Position numbers and translations under genes: made by a program. Shown piece by piece: positions 46,557-57,465 of a stretch of 64,000 nucleotides of DNA. Positions within the stretch are counted from its first letter, which is position 1; every line of letters begins with the position of its first letter. Source of the DNA: Periplaneta americana (taxonomy: Eukaryota > Arthropoda > Insecta > Blattodea > Blattidae); NCBI RefSeq assembly GCF_040183065.1, contig NC_091120.1:20665208-20729207 (forward strand), given 5' to 3'. The notes beneath the pieces are model-generated. The model was not told the origin of the DNA. It made no database searches and was given only the letters and a program-made list of their open reading frames with translations.

Positions 46557-47685
46557 TAAGTTACTTAATGCAGTAGAATGAATCAAATTTATTTTTGTCA
46601 AGTGATGTCAACCAGAAATCAAGTTTCTTTATATATACAGTACCTAACAGACGTTTTACCTTTTAACTGACATTTTATTTTATTACAAACAAAATTATGG
46701 GTATACTCGTACTTTCATGACAAAAACTATTTTATTACATAGACCTATATATTAGTAGGCCTATAGTCTCCTACTGGTGAGTGTTTTTTTCCATGCCTCG
46801 ATGGTCAAAGGGCATATATGAAGACATTTACGTAAACCTTGGAACTGGGGTTAAAATTTAAAAATCATGTTCGAAATAAAATATAAAAAAATTAGTTTGC
46901 ACTTAAAAATTCACTGAATATAAGTTTTATAGTAATCAGTGGGGCCTCTTTTATATACGAAACACAACCGGATACACCTTTGCATGATTTTTTTTAATCC
47001 TTAATTTTTTCAACATGAATATAAAAAAAAATATTATTTTAATTCACAAAATTATTTTTTCACTTCTGTACTCACTAAAATTGTATACAGTTGGACCTCC
47101 ATTGTTCTTCAGACACATTATAATGTGTTTACGCATACTAAGAACCAAACATTCACAGCACTCTCCTCGCGAAATTTCTTTATTTTATAAAGTCACACAG
47201 GTTTTACTTACAGACAATTATTGTGCTACAATTTCTCTGTGAGACCTGCAGCACCTATTCATCCAAAATATTTGCCACTTCAACGCCTCAGACATACTTT
47301 TTATTTCCCATATCCACAGTTTGCAATAACACCACTCTTTGTGTACGAAACACTTCGTAAAACGGTAGTCCCTCACTTCAGCAGAACTTAATTGGAAAAA
47401 GTACCTTCATGCCATTGTATGGAGCGAGAAACGAACTTCTGATTGGCGCAAGCCCGATCACGATAGCTCAATCGGCTGTGGAGATATAAGGTCGAGCCTG
47501 CTACTTAAAATGATGAATATTTTCATTGTTTTGGAAAATTATAAAAAGAAAAAAAAGAAGTCAGACGATAGAAATTTTTTTTTGCATTTTTTCTGGTGTC
47601 AATACGTTCTTACATCTCTCACAGTGCTTGAAAAAATTCATTACCAAATTAAACACATTGGTGTAGCATTTACAGATTAATCCGT
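46557..47685. other. AT-rich sequence, nothing recognised
   Basis: No mobile-element signature. A stretch at 47395-47500 is more GC-balanced but without features. Confidence 0.4.
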
Positions 47686-47689
47686 CATC

Positions 47690-47885
47690 AGAAATGTAGG
47701 CCTGCAATTTTTCACAACATTAATAATTCTATAAAAATTCACAATTCGAAAATTAAATGTATTTTCACGTTCTTTGCATCGATAAATGTCTCAAACTCCA
47801 AACTCCTGGTAGAGGGGCAGAGAAGGCCTGACGGCCTTATCTCTACCAGGTTAAATAAATAAATCTAATCTAAATCTAAATCTAA
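47690..47885 (+). mobile_element. LINE 3'-UTR remnant with conserved hairpin
   Basis: ctggtagaggggcagagaag...gacggccttatctctaccag (47805-47850) forms a strong stem-loop with nested aaggcc/ggcctt pairing, followed by ttaaataaataaatctaatc. It is the best-preserved copy of the hairpin. Confidence 0.6.
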
Positions 47886-47920
47886 TAATTAAAAAATTAT
47901 TTGTGAGGAAGATAGATTTC

Positions 47921-48193
47921 CATTTCGTACAATATTCTGGTCACGAGACATAATCATATACTTAGTCTTTTCGGAATTTACTTCCAACCCTATCGTTTTA
48001 CTTGCTTCAAGTAGAACTTCCGCGTTTTCCCTAATCGTTTGTGGATTTTCTCCTAACGTATTCAAGTCATCCGCATAGACAAGAAGCTGATGTAACCCGT
48101 TCAATTCCAAACCCTCTGTGTTATCCTGAACTTTCGTAATGGCATATTCTAGAGCGAAGTTAAAAAGTGAAGGTGATAGTGCATCTCCCCAAA
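47921..48193 (-). mobile_element. RTE-like LINE internal fragment
   Basis: The minus strand covers [39 protein letters not shown] and [18 protein letters not shown], so the catalytic YADD is retained, but both ends are lost. No TSD or tail was seen. Confidence 0.8.
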
Positions 48194-49410
48194 ACAAGAA
48201 ATAGTAAATAAATTAATAAATATAAGCATACAGAAAGGAAATCTAGGTAACTTAAATACGACTAAACAGAAGAAGCTCCACATAGAAGCATAGCTATGCA
48301 TTCTTGAGTGACAATACTGAATAGCAGAAGACAATTTAATCATAATTATGGAGGCGAAAATGCTCTTAAAATATAATTACCCAATTAGATTAAAACAAAG
48401 GGAAAGTAAACTTAAAGTTTTAAAGCGGTTTTCTCATTTCTACCTGAGGACAAAATTTCTGCTACGAAGCGAACGGAGGACTTAATCCCTTATGCGACGG
48501 TGCTTTTATCTCAACTTCTCATTTCGTAGACTAATACTATAACAGACGGCTTCAGCGGCTAATGATCAAGATGACAAATGTCAATTGTTCAACGTTTATC
48601 AAAGAGATGGATGATCGTCGAGAAGGTAGGCCTATTTCGGCCTGTGAACTGAGTTCCCTACGTACAATGAAATCGTTGAACAACATGAGTGTATTAAATG
48701 GAAGTACAAAATACTATTATATATATATTTAAAGGCAGAAATAAAATCATCCGTAAAAGCAACTGAAGTTAATATTCTTGGCCAAATCCAAATAAAACTA
48801 TAATTTCGTACAAGCTAATTCAAGCATATGCTATTGACTTCTTAAGATTTTACACAACAGATTCGAATCATAGTCTATATTTTTCTATGAAATTACTGTA
48901 CGTTTCAATGTGTAAGGATTTTATATTAATTGCTTCTCTGTCAGTCCTTTTTTTTAGTTATTTCTACGTCAATGGCTTCTTGTTGAGCTTGAAAATTATC
49001 CCTTCTCATTTTTCTAACAGTCTTCGTTATTTTCTATCATGGTAATTCTCACAGTTTTAATCTTACCGAAAATCAAACACTTACTTTCATCCAATGTGTT
49101 GTAAATGTCATAATCTTTGTTTCTGTAAAAAAAAGTATGGTTTTCTTACTTCATTACTCACAAATTCAATACATTACAAGGTAATTTGTGCGTTTTTTTG
49201 GTCCAACATACAAATCACATATTAAAAATAATTACTTACCTAAATATCCAACATTTTGTAAATATGTATTTATAAATAGGTCTACAGTTATGTGAGACGG
49301 TAATGATTCATAAGTGTATGTACATAGACAACATTTCAGTTTTATGAAGGAAAGTATATTTACAACATTTTTCCTATTAAACGTATACCATTTCAATTCT
49401 AAAAAGTGGC

Positions 49411-49413
<3 letters not shown>
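48194..49413. other. AT-rich sequence, nothing recognised
   Basis: No coding signal or repeat pair was identified. Confidence 0.4.

Positions 49414-49484
<71 letters not shown>
49414..49484. repeat. (AAT)n microsatellite
   Basis: About 23 aat units directly abut the tail of the LINE insertion. Confidence 0.95.
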
Positions 49485-49488
<4 letters not shown>

Positions 49489-49797
49489 CTTACAAATGGC
49501 TTTTAAGGAACCCGAAGGTTCATTGCCGCCTGCACGCATTGTATTCTTCACCTGACATAATTAGGAACTTAAAATCCAGACGTTTGAGATGGGCAGGGCA
49601 TGTAGCACGTATGGGCGAATCCAGAAATGCATATAGAGTATTAGTTGGGAGACCGGAGGGAAAAAGACCTTTAGGGAGGCCGAGACGTAGATGGGAGGAT
49701 AATATTAAAATGGATTTGAGGGAGGTGGGGTATGAAGATAGAGACTGGATTAATCTTGCACAGGATAGGGACCGATGGTGGGCTTATGTAAGGGCGG
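49485..49797. mobile_element. RTE-like LINE insertion with internal inversion
   Basis: 49485-49530 is the family 3' tail in minus orientation (acttacttacaaatggcttt ... cattgccgcc). 49531-49797 is an upstream segment of the same family in plus orientation (HALYSSPDIIRNLKSRRLRW, GHVARMGESRNAYRVLVG, GRPRRRWEDNIKMDLREVGY). Both pieces meet at a ggcggca-like overlap. This matches the product of twin-primed reverse transcription, known from L1. AAT tracts flank both sides. Confidence 0.85.
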
Positions 49798-49798
49798 C

Positions 49799-49832
<34 letters not shown>

Positions 49833-49833
49833 T
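49798..49833. repeat. (AAT)n microsatellite
   Basis: About 11 units between the inverted LINE and the 3' UTR of the R4-like element. Confidence 0.95.
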
Positions 49834-51656
49834 ATATAATTTATTTCAAGAAATAGTCTGCCCAGGCATCCTGGGTTGCCAAAAACACAGAATAACACAC
49901 ATATAAGAATAGTAATGATTACAGTAAGATAGATGAGCCAAATTTAAATGTGAACTAGGAGCTTAAGTTTAAGAAATAATAAATTTGTACATATATTTGT
50001 AACAATCACACACTAACGAATAGAAAAGGGGGGGGGGTATTATGATATTCCGTATAAATGATTTTTCAGAATTGCCACAGACCCTTTAATGGTTGAAGTA
50101 ATTATTTTTGGAATGATGTCATGGATTCCAAATGTTTTGATAGTGTTTACAGTTGATCGTGGGATGGTGCCCCTCGCTCCGATCATTAAACCATGTACTT
50201 CCCAGGTGCCTTCCATCTGATATTTTTCTCGAAAATACGGAACAGTAGGCTCATAAATTTGTTGTTTTTCTTTGTTGACCTCGGATGGTTGGGTCTGGCT
50301 CATCTCAAATCTAACAGTTGGGTCCAGTATAAAGCCTTTACTATTAGTCTTGTCTAGAGCCACGATGTCCGCTCTTCTAATTCTGCCGCCTTCAGACGCA
50401 ACGCAGTGCACCTCTTCATGGACCTCGAAGGATTTGTTTCTAAGGGCTTGTGCTATTAGTTTTCGGATGTTATGATGGCGTGAATTTCTCAGGAGTTCTC
50501 CATGCTGACAGGATCCTAGGACGTGTGCTAAGGTTTCAATCTCGTTGCAGTATCTGCAACGGAAACCGTCCAAGGATCTCCCATGAAGACTTCTCACTGG
50601 TGCTACGTTAGCATTCATCTTAATTGCGTCCCGCCATTCAGAGGAAGATAGACCCTCCTTAGAAAAAATCCATTTATTTCCGGGAGTATATTCTTGAAAT
50701 AAAATAACACCTTTTCCTTTATGTGGAAGCGCATACCATTTGTCGTACTCTTGTTTCCTAAGATTTTGTCGTAGTTTATGGACATTGATGTTACTTATAT
50801 CCAGATCTTCAGATGGAATTTTTAGCTTCCTGGAACATACTTTCTTTTCTGCTGCTATGTTCCTTGTAGAAACGACAAGAGGATTCGCGGTTCTCAATAA
50901 TGTGTTGCAAATATTGAGATGCTGTAAATATGCTTCCCATTGAGCTTTGAAAAGGCTGAGACCCTTATATTTACGTTCGGTGTACAACATCGCGTCGGGC
51001 GTGTCTCCTGGCAAACATAAAATTTCCTTCACCGAACTTTTAATTAACTTATCCACATCTTCGAGAAACCGGTCAGAAAGCTGGTGAAGGGGAGCATTTT
51101 GAAGAGGATAAACAAGTATAGGCCAGATATACATATTTAAAACATTGAGTTTTTGTTCTGGTTTCAGAAGATAAGTAGATGTTAAAGCTTGGATCTTATT
51201 ATTTAAATTATTGATTACTTTGGCAATGTCAAACTTAATTTCATCAGAAAAATTAATCCCAAGGTATTTGATTCGTTCATCTCCATCAATACTATTAACA
51301 ATTGATCCTCCAAGATTCAATGTCGTACTACTTAATTTTCCTTTCTCGATAACGATGGTTTGAGTTTTAGATTCATTTAGACTTAATCCGATCTGCTGTA
51401 ATGACCGTTTTGTCATGGTAAATATTTCAGATGCAGCAATTGTACTTTTAGCAACAAGTGCAATATCATCCGCAAATCCTAATGTTACTACATTATTTAG
51501 ATCCGATACAAGGTCATATCCAAATTCTTCAGCCACACTAGGCTCGGATAATTCATCAAAAATGTGGTCTATGCTGAGATTAAAAAGCATTGGGGAAAGA
51601 GGAGCGCCTTGCATAACCCCTTGTTTAAACGGTATGGGTTTTGTTTTATGGATTCC
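49834..51656 (-). mobile_element. R4/Dong-like LINE, 5'-truncated, flanked by (AAT)n
   Basis: The 3' UTR (49834-50039) and an uninterrupted frame (50040-51656) lie between an AAT tract at 49798-49833 and another at 51657-51706. Dong-type elements of the R4 clade are known to insert in TAA repeats, which fits. The 5' part of the element (N-terminus and RT fingers) is missing, cut just before FKQGVMQGAPLSPMLFNL. Confidence 0.75.
50040..51656 (-). CDS. R4/Dong-like pol, partial: reverse transcriptase, zinc finger and restriction-like endonuclease
   Basis: About 538 codons are open with no stop or frameshift. The frame continues upstream of the first Met (51614) to the microsatellite. Order, counting from that Met: RT block QGAPLSPMLFNLSIDHIFDE (1-20), catalytic FADDIALVAK (about 48-57), thumb RIKYLGINF (about 114-122), a long connection, a CCHC zinc finger CRYCNEIETLAHVLGSC (about 356-372, spacing C-x2-C-x7-H-x4-C), then the restriction-like endonuclease RRADIVALDKTNSKGFILDP with TVRFE (about 418-442), and a C-terminal GLMIGARGTIPRST. 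This layout is that of the R2/R4/NeSL group, which nick DNA with a C-terminal RLE instead of an AP endonuclease. Its intactness contrasts with every other LINE copy here and suggests recent insertion. Independent expression is unlikely because the 5' half is missing. Confidence 0.85.
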   Translation of the reverse strand, partial: GIHKTKPIPFKQGVMQGAPLSPMLFNLSIDHIFDELSEPSVAEEFGYDLVSDLNNVVTLGFADDIALVAKSTIAASEIFTMTKRSLQQIGLSLNESKTQTIVIEKGKLSSTTLNLGGSIVNSIDGDERIKYLGINFSDEIKFDIAKVINNLNNKIQALTSTYLLKPEQKLNVLNMYIWPILVYPLQNAPLHQLSDRFLEDVDKLIKSSVKEILCLPGDTPDAMLYTERKYKGLSLFKAQWEAYLQHLNICNTLLRTANPLVVSTRNIAAEKKVCSRKLKIPSEDLDISNINVHKLRQNLRKQEYDKWYALPHKGKGVILFQEYTPGNKWIFSKEGLSSSEWRDAIKMNANVAPVRSLHGRSLDGFRCRYCNEIETLAHVLGSCQHGELLRNSRHHNIRKLIAQALRNKSFEVHEEVHCVASEGGRIRRADIVALDKTNSKGFILDPTVRFEMSQTQPSEVNKEKQQIYEPTVPYFREKYQMEGTWEVHGLMIGARGTIPRSTVNTIKTFGIHDIIPKIITSTIKGSVAILKNHLYGIS

Positions 51657-51671
51657 AACAATAATAATAAC

Positions 51672-51706
<35 letters not shown>
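51657..51706. repeat. (AAT)n microsatellite with AAC variants
   Basis: Abuts the truncated 5' edge of the R4-like element. Confidence 0.95.
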
Positions 51707-51707
<1 letters not shown>

Positions 51708-52110
51708 CGGTATATTAAGTGACAGAAACTGTATTCTTCTTCAAATAAAATAACTAAGTTATTACGGTTCACTCCAGTATCTCGACAAAACCGCATGTAT
51801 TGTATTTACCGCCTCCAAAGAAACAAAATGAAATATTATAGGCTACTATGAAACAGGAAGTTGTTAAAATAGACCGACGCATAGATAATGGCAATAATAA
51901 CATTAACATTACACCGTAATATACATAGGCCTACGGTTAAAATTACAATTAAATTATTATTACTACAGTACGAGATGATTTTTTTTCACTGCATTTGGAC
52001 ACTGAGAAAGGATATTTTCTTTTAATGTGAAACGTTTTTCTACATGCCAATCGGAACGAGTTGTATAAAGGATTGCAGCACTCTCTTGCAGGGGTTACAT
52101 CGATGCCGCC
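51707..52110. other. AT-rich sequence, nothing recognised
   Basis: No coding or repeat identity recognised. Confidence 0.4.
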
Positions 52111-52111
52111 C

Positions 52112-52175
52112 GCAATTAATTAATTAATTAATTCATTCATTCATTCATTCATTCATTCATTCATTTCATTCATTC
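52112..52175. repeat. (ATTA)n/(ATTC)n tetranucleotide repeat
   Basis: Runs of attaatta change to cattcattcatt within about 60 bp. Confidence 0.9.
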
Positions 52176-52183
52176 CATTTCAT

Positions 52184-52470
52184 TTATAGTGTTCTGCCCA
52201 AGAAAGGTCTTTCACTCCAAACCCAGCATCTCAAATCTTTCGTATTTTCTGCCTTCCTCTTAATCTCTGCATATGATCCATATAACTCTATCATCTGATA
52301 TCTTCCTCTACTGCGAACTTTTCTCCCGTCCATCATTCCTTCCGGTGCATCCTCCAGTAGACAGTTTATTCTCAGCCAGTAATCCAGCCAATTTCCTTTC
52401 CTCTTCCTGATCAGTTTCAGCATCATTCTTTCTTCATTCACTCTTTCTAGCACAGCTTCATTTCTATATT
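52184..52470 (-). mobile_element. LINE C-terminal fragment (RTE-type)
   Basis: The minus strand gives LERVNEERMMLKLIRKRKGN, WLDYWLRINCLLEDAPEGMM and GRKVRSRGRYQMIELYGSYA, the C-terminus seen in RTE-like elements (Trp-x-Gly-His...Leu-Arg, Gly-Arg, Arg-Gly-Arg). The usual His of GHxLR is changed. It reaches its own stop near 52184 or beyond. Confidence 0.6.
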
Positions 52471-52789
52471 TTATCTATTCATTTCACACGCTCCATTTTT
52501 ATCCATATCCACATTTCAAATACTTCCAGTCATTTTTCTTCATTTCCTTGTCATGTCTATGCTTCATACAATGTCACACTCCACACAAAGCAGCTTCATT
52601 TGTTCATTCATGGCCCATGTTATGCTTTTACCACAACATTGATCAATTAGAATGCGCGACCCATGTTTTTTTTATGTTAGCGGGTAGGCTTACATTCTCA
52701 TTTTTTAAGAGGTTATGTGCAACGTAACATTTTCTAAAAGAAACCAGCTAGCCATCCGGGATGCCTTCTCTTTATAGGCTATTATCTAT

Positions 52790-53265
52790 GGCTCTTCAGC
52801 CCGTTTTCGGGCCATGGCCTCCCCAGTTCCTCCTCTCCATTCTTCTCTATCCCTTGCTGCCACCTTCCAGTTCCGCAATTGCAGCAAACTGGTAGTATCT
52901 TCTTGAATCATATACTCCCATCTATTCCGTGGTCTTCCAACAGGTCTTTTTCCTCTTGCCCCTCTAAAGCTCTCCTTGGTACCTTCCCTTCTCCATCCTG
53001 ACTATATGTCCTGCCCATTGCAGTCTCTTGATCCATACGAAAGTTCACAAAGCTACATCGTTGTATAATTCATTATTACAACGGATTTTCCATTTTCCTT
53101 CCCTTACCACTGGTCCAAATATCCTCCTTAACGCCTTTCTTTCGAAGTTGTCAACTGCATTCTGTGTTTTTTTTATGAAAGTCCAATTTTCACTTCCATA
53201 TATAATTATACTACGGATAATGTCTTCTCTTTATATGGTATAAAGTTCCAACAGTAACGATGGTA
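52790..53265 (-). mobile_element. RTE/Jockey-type LINE fragment
   Basis: Minus strand, with frameshifts: IYGSENWTFIKKTQNAVDNF (the conserved 'YG.E.WT' connection), ERKALRRIFGPVVREGKW, NNELYNDVA and, near the end, NWKVAARDREEWRGGTGEAM. The fragment is cut on its 5' side by the Helitron-like element at 53268. Confidence 0.7.
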
Positions 53266-53325
53266 TATCTGTACTAATAATAAATCTGTAGCCAAAATTT
53301 TTCTGGTAATTTTCGATTTTCCAAA

Positions 53326-53350
53326 AATAATTGGTGTTTTCTTTGTTTTT

Positions 53351-53400
<50 letters not shown>

Positions 53401-53766
53401 TCTCAGTTTAACCTCTCCCTTCTAGGTGTATTTACACGACCCACGCCACCCGGGCCTTACAGGGCCGCGACCTGTCGGGAGAGGAATTAATCTATGGATC
53501 ACATACATACTTTTTTGACCACACAAGGACATGGAGGGCCTCCCCGGATGAGGGATCAGCTCTATGCCAGGACCACCTCCGATACAACACAAACATTTAA
53601 GACATTATACAGCATTCACTCACACATACGAAAGGATTAAGGGAAGGATCGCCGTCCATGGCCGGACTTTCAAGAGGTACAATCCCGGCATTTGCCTGGA
53701 AATAACTGAGGAAACCATGAAAACCCTCAGTTAGGATTGCCGGTCCCTGGGATAATAATTGGTGTT
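53326..53766 (-). mobile_element. SINE-like retroposon nested in the Helitron
   Basis: A 13-bp perfect TSD aataattggtgtt at 53326-53338 and 53754-53766. Read on the minus strand the insert starts tatcccagggaccggcaatc and ends in a (GAAA)n tail (53345-53400 on plus, tttctttc). It has no tRNA-type box A/B that I can point to with confidence, so its class (SINE or other non-autonomous retroposon) is open. Confidence 0.8.
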
Positions 53767-53817
53767 AACATGTATAATTAACCACCCTGAAACCGAAAAT
53801 CGCTTTTTTGAAATTTT

Positions 53818-53945
<128 letters not shown>

Positions 53946-54924
53946 ACCTTTTCACGAGATAATGGCTGAACAGATTTCGATGAAAATTGGAATATAAATT
54001 AAGTTCGTTGTAACTTAGATTTTAGGCTATATGGCATTCAAAATACATAATTTAAAAGGGGGGTTATAAGGAGGCCTGAATTAAATAAATCGAAATATAT
54101 TTATTATTGATTTTTGAGGAAAATATTACATAACAAAAGCTTCTTTAAAAATTATTTCCAATAAGTTTGATTCTTTGAAAAATTTTGATAGGACTGATAT
54201 TTAATGAGATAAATGAGTTTTAAAATTAAAATAACTGCCATCTAAGGCGGTGTAATGAAATAAAAAACAAATGACTTCGTCTATAAGGAGCCTTGGACAA
54301 TAACAATCGAAAGCTATTGAACATAGCCTAAGAGAATGTTTCTGTGTTTGTATGAAGTAATATCGGAAGCTAATTAGTTGTTTAATTATTATTCCACCAC
54401 TGGAAAGTGTAGTTTCTCTAGATGGACATAATTCTACAATTTATTGCAGTAACTTCTGAAATATATAGCAAGTAATATAAAGTATACACATTAAAACTAA
54501 ATGATATGTCAATCTTCATTAAACTATGGTTGCGTGTAATAACAATTAAGAGAGATGTTCAAGGAATTGTCATTGCACCAAATGATTGCTCTCTGGACCA
54601 AAATGACAGCATTTTAATTATTTAAATACAATTTAAATAAAGTAACATATTAAACGATTTATCCTTCTATCAAACACGAATGTTCCCTGGATCAAACGTC
54701 CTATTTTAATTATGTAATTACTTTATATTTATTTCTAACGGGTGCAGCAGAGCGCACGGGTACGGCTAGTTATTTATAAATAAATAATGTAGCCTTTTTG
54801 TGATCCTTATTTCAGTGATTTATTTATTAATACATGTAATATTACAATCTTGTAATGGGACATGCTGAATGAACCAAAAAGAAAGAATATTAGTAACATT
54901 ATTTTAATAATAAAAATAATAATA

Positions 54925-55224
54925 AAGGTAAAAAGGTAAAGGTATCCCCGTAACATGCCATGAAGGCAGTTGGGGGGCATGGAGGTAGAGCCCCATGCTT
55001 TCCATGACCTCGGCACTGGAATGAGGTGGTGTGGTCGGCACCACGCTCTGACCGCCTTTTACCCCCGGGAAGGACCCGGTACTCAATTTTATAGGAGGCT
55101 GAGTGAACCTCGGGGCCGTTCTGAAAGTTTGGCAACGAGAAAAAATCCTGTCACCACCTGGGATCGAACCCCGGACCTTCCAGTCCGTAGCTAGCTGCTC
55201 TACCAACTGAGCTACCCGGCCGCC
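54925..55224 (-). mobile_element. tRNA-derived SINE (third family)
   Basis: The minus strand begins ggcggccgggtagctcagtt (box A) and continues to ggttcgatcccaggtggtga (box B), like a tRNA gene head. A non-tRNA body with cccgggggtaaaaggcggtc follows, and the end is tacctttacctttttacctt. The acceptor stem is not tRNA-like on the 3' side, so it is not a tRNA gene. AAT-type tracts lie on both sides. Confidence 0.8.
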
Positions 55225-55225
55225 A

Positions 55226-55230
55226 ATAAA

Positions 55231-55283
<53 letters not shown>

Positions 55284-55285
55284 TA
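55226..55285. repeat. (AAT)n microsatellite
   Basis: Sits between the SINE head and the LINE tail (acttactttctggctttaag). Confidence 0.95.
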
Positions 55286-56600
55286 ATAATACTTACTTTC
55301 TGGCTTTAAGGAACCCGGAGGTTCATTGCCGCCCTCACATAAGCCCGCCATTGATCCCTATCCTGAGCAAGATTAATCCAGTCTCTACCATCATATCCCA
55401 CCTCCCTCATATCCATTTTAATATTATCTTCCCATCTACGTCTCGGCCTCCCCAAAGGTCTTTTTCCCTCCGGCTTCCCAACTAACACTCTAGATGCATT
55501 TCGGGATTCTCCCATATGTGCTACATGTCCTGCCCATCTCAAACGTCTGGATTTTATATTCCTAATTATGTCAGGTGAAGTATACAATGCGTGCAGCTCT
55601 GCGTTGTATAATTTTCTCCATTCTCCTGTAACTTCATCCCTCTTAGCCCCAAATAATTTGCTAAGAACCTTATTCTCAAACATCCTTAATCTCTGTAAGT
55701 CTCTCAAAGTGAGAGTCCAAGTTTCACAACCATACAGAACGACCGGTAATATAACTGTTTTATGAATTCTAACTTTCAGATTTTTTTGACAGAAGATTAG
55801 ATGACAAAAGCTTCTCAACCGAATAATAACAGACATTTCCCATATTTATTCTGTGTTTAATTTCCTCCCGAGTATCATTTATATTTGTTACAGTTACTCC
55901 AAGATATTTGAATTTTTCCACCTCTTCGAAGGATAAATCTCCAATTTTTATAGTTCCATTTCGTACAATATTCTGGTCACGAGACATAATCATATACTTA
56001 GTCTTTACGGAATTTACTTCCAACTCTATCGTTTTACTTGCTTCAACAAGAAGTTCCGCGTTTTCCCTAATCGTTTGTAGATTTTCTCCTAACATATTCA
56101 CGTCATCCGCATAGACAAGAAGCTGATGTAACCCATTCAATTCCAAACCCTCTGTGTTATCCTGAACTTTCCTAATAGCATATTCTAGAGCGAAGTTAAA
56201 AAGTAAAGGTGATAGTGCATCTCCCTGCTTTAGCCCAGAGTGAATTGGAAAAGCATCAGATAGAAAGTGGCCTATACGGACTCTGCTGTAAGTTTCACGA
56301 AGACACATTTTAATTAATCGAACTAGTTTCTTGGGAATACCAAATTCAATAAGGGTATTATATATAACTTCTCGCTTAACCGAGTCATACGCCTTTTTGA
56401 AATCTATCAATAACTGATGTACTGTACCCTTATACTCCCATTTTTTCTCCAATATCTGTCGAATACAAAAAATCTTATCAATAGTCGATCTATTATGCCT
56501 AAAACCACACTGATGATCCCCAATAATTTCATCTACATATGGAGTTAATCTTCTCAAAAGGATATTAGACAAAATTTTGTATGACGTCAAGAAAAGTAAT
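55286..56600 (-). mobile_element. RTE-like LINE copy, longest in the window
   Basis: From the 5' side on the minus strand: [39 protein letters not shown] (RT domain 1-2), [40 protein letters not shown], catalytic [31 protein letters not shown]. After a one-base change in a T-run near 55784 (frameshift), [20 protein letters not shown] continues to GRPRRRWEDNI and AAMNLRVP. Only the frameshift separates two long frames (55769-56668 and 55306-55836). AAT tracts flank both sides; the 5' Leu-run of the first frame is the microsatellite. No AP endonuclease domain remains. Confidence 0.9.
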
Positions 56601-56601
56601 A

Positions 56602-56603
56602 TC

Positions 56604-56655
<52 letters not shown>

Positions 56656-56656
56656 G
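56602..56656. repeat. (AAT)n microsatellite
   Basis: About 17 units at the 5' edge of the LINE copy. Confidence 0.95.
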
Positions 56657-57465
56657 TAATAATTTCAAACACCCTTAATATGTAGACCTAAATCGAGTTG
56701 AAGTAATTAGTCACTATTCCGAAAGGCTTCAAAGATTTATGACGAACTCCTTGCTCTGCACATAACGTCTAGGCCTGATTGATAATCAAGTATTCACACA
56801 GAACGTAGAGACGTATTATTATCAGAGGCTGTGAAAAGCTTATTCATATTTGTGGCAGGATTTCCTCACAATGACCCACCGCCTAACAAGCTGCCTCTAA
56901 TTGGACAACAGTGTGATCCTCCATTAATAACTCCTTCTCTACGTACTGCACTAAGCTTTCAACGAGGTTCAGCTATCTTCGTTTGCAATCAGAGGGGCAA
57001 GAGACAGACTGACGAGTGGCGATCCGCAATTATTTATAATCCTTTTAGCCGATAACTTATGTCACCAGATGGCACTGTGCAGTTCGACTGGAATTCATTA
57101 CTTCTGACTTAACAGTGAACGAATGCCCACGGGTTTCTATGTTAATTACAGCAGTTAACCCTACTTTGCAAATTTCAGCAACGTCATTTTACCCTTAAAA
57201 AATGTAATTGCATTCGGAAGTGATGGGAAAGGTACGATGCAAACTATCTCTAATTTCATCCATATGTCCTGCCCGGTTTCTCCTCATCAAACATCTGCTA
57301 CCAGGATCGAATCCTATCTCACATACATGTCACTGTCTCATTAAACTTATCGATTTATTTTGCCAACTGTTTCATTTTACAACGGGTTCAGCTCCAAGCA
57401 TTCTTAAGATATATTCTTAGAGAACAATGAAGATAAATGAAGATATGAAAATGTTACTGACAACT
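56657..57465. other. Unassigned sequence
   Basis: Moderately GC-balanced at 56830-57060 and with a 74-codon open frame of no recognisable content. It may be unique host sequence. Confidence 0.35.

Noticed and set aside
49314-49856. 180-codon open frame with poly-Ile and a LINE-like domain
   Set aside because: A chance fusion of AAT microsatellites with an inverted LINE segment.
50040-51656. Host gene domesticated from an R4-like element
   Set aside because: The open frame is long, but it begins at the truncated 5' edge within the RT and is flanked by microsatellite, so a recent 5'-truncated insertion is simpler.
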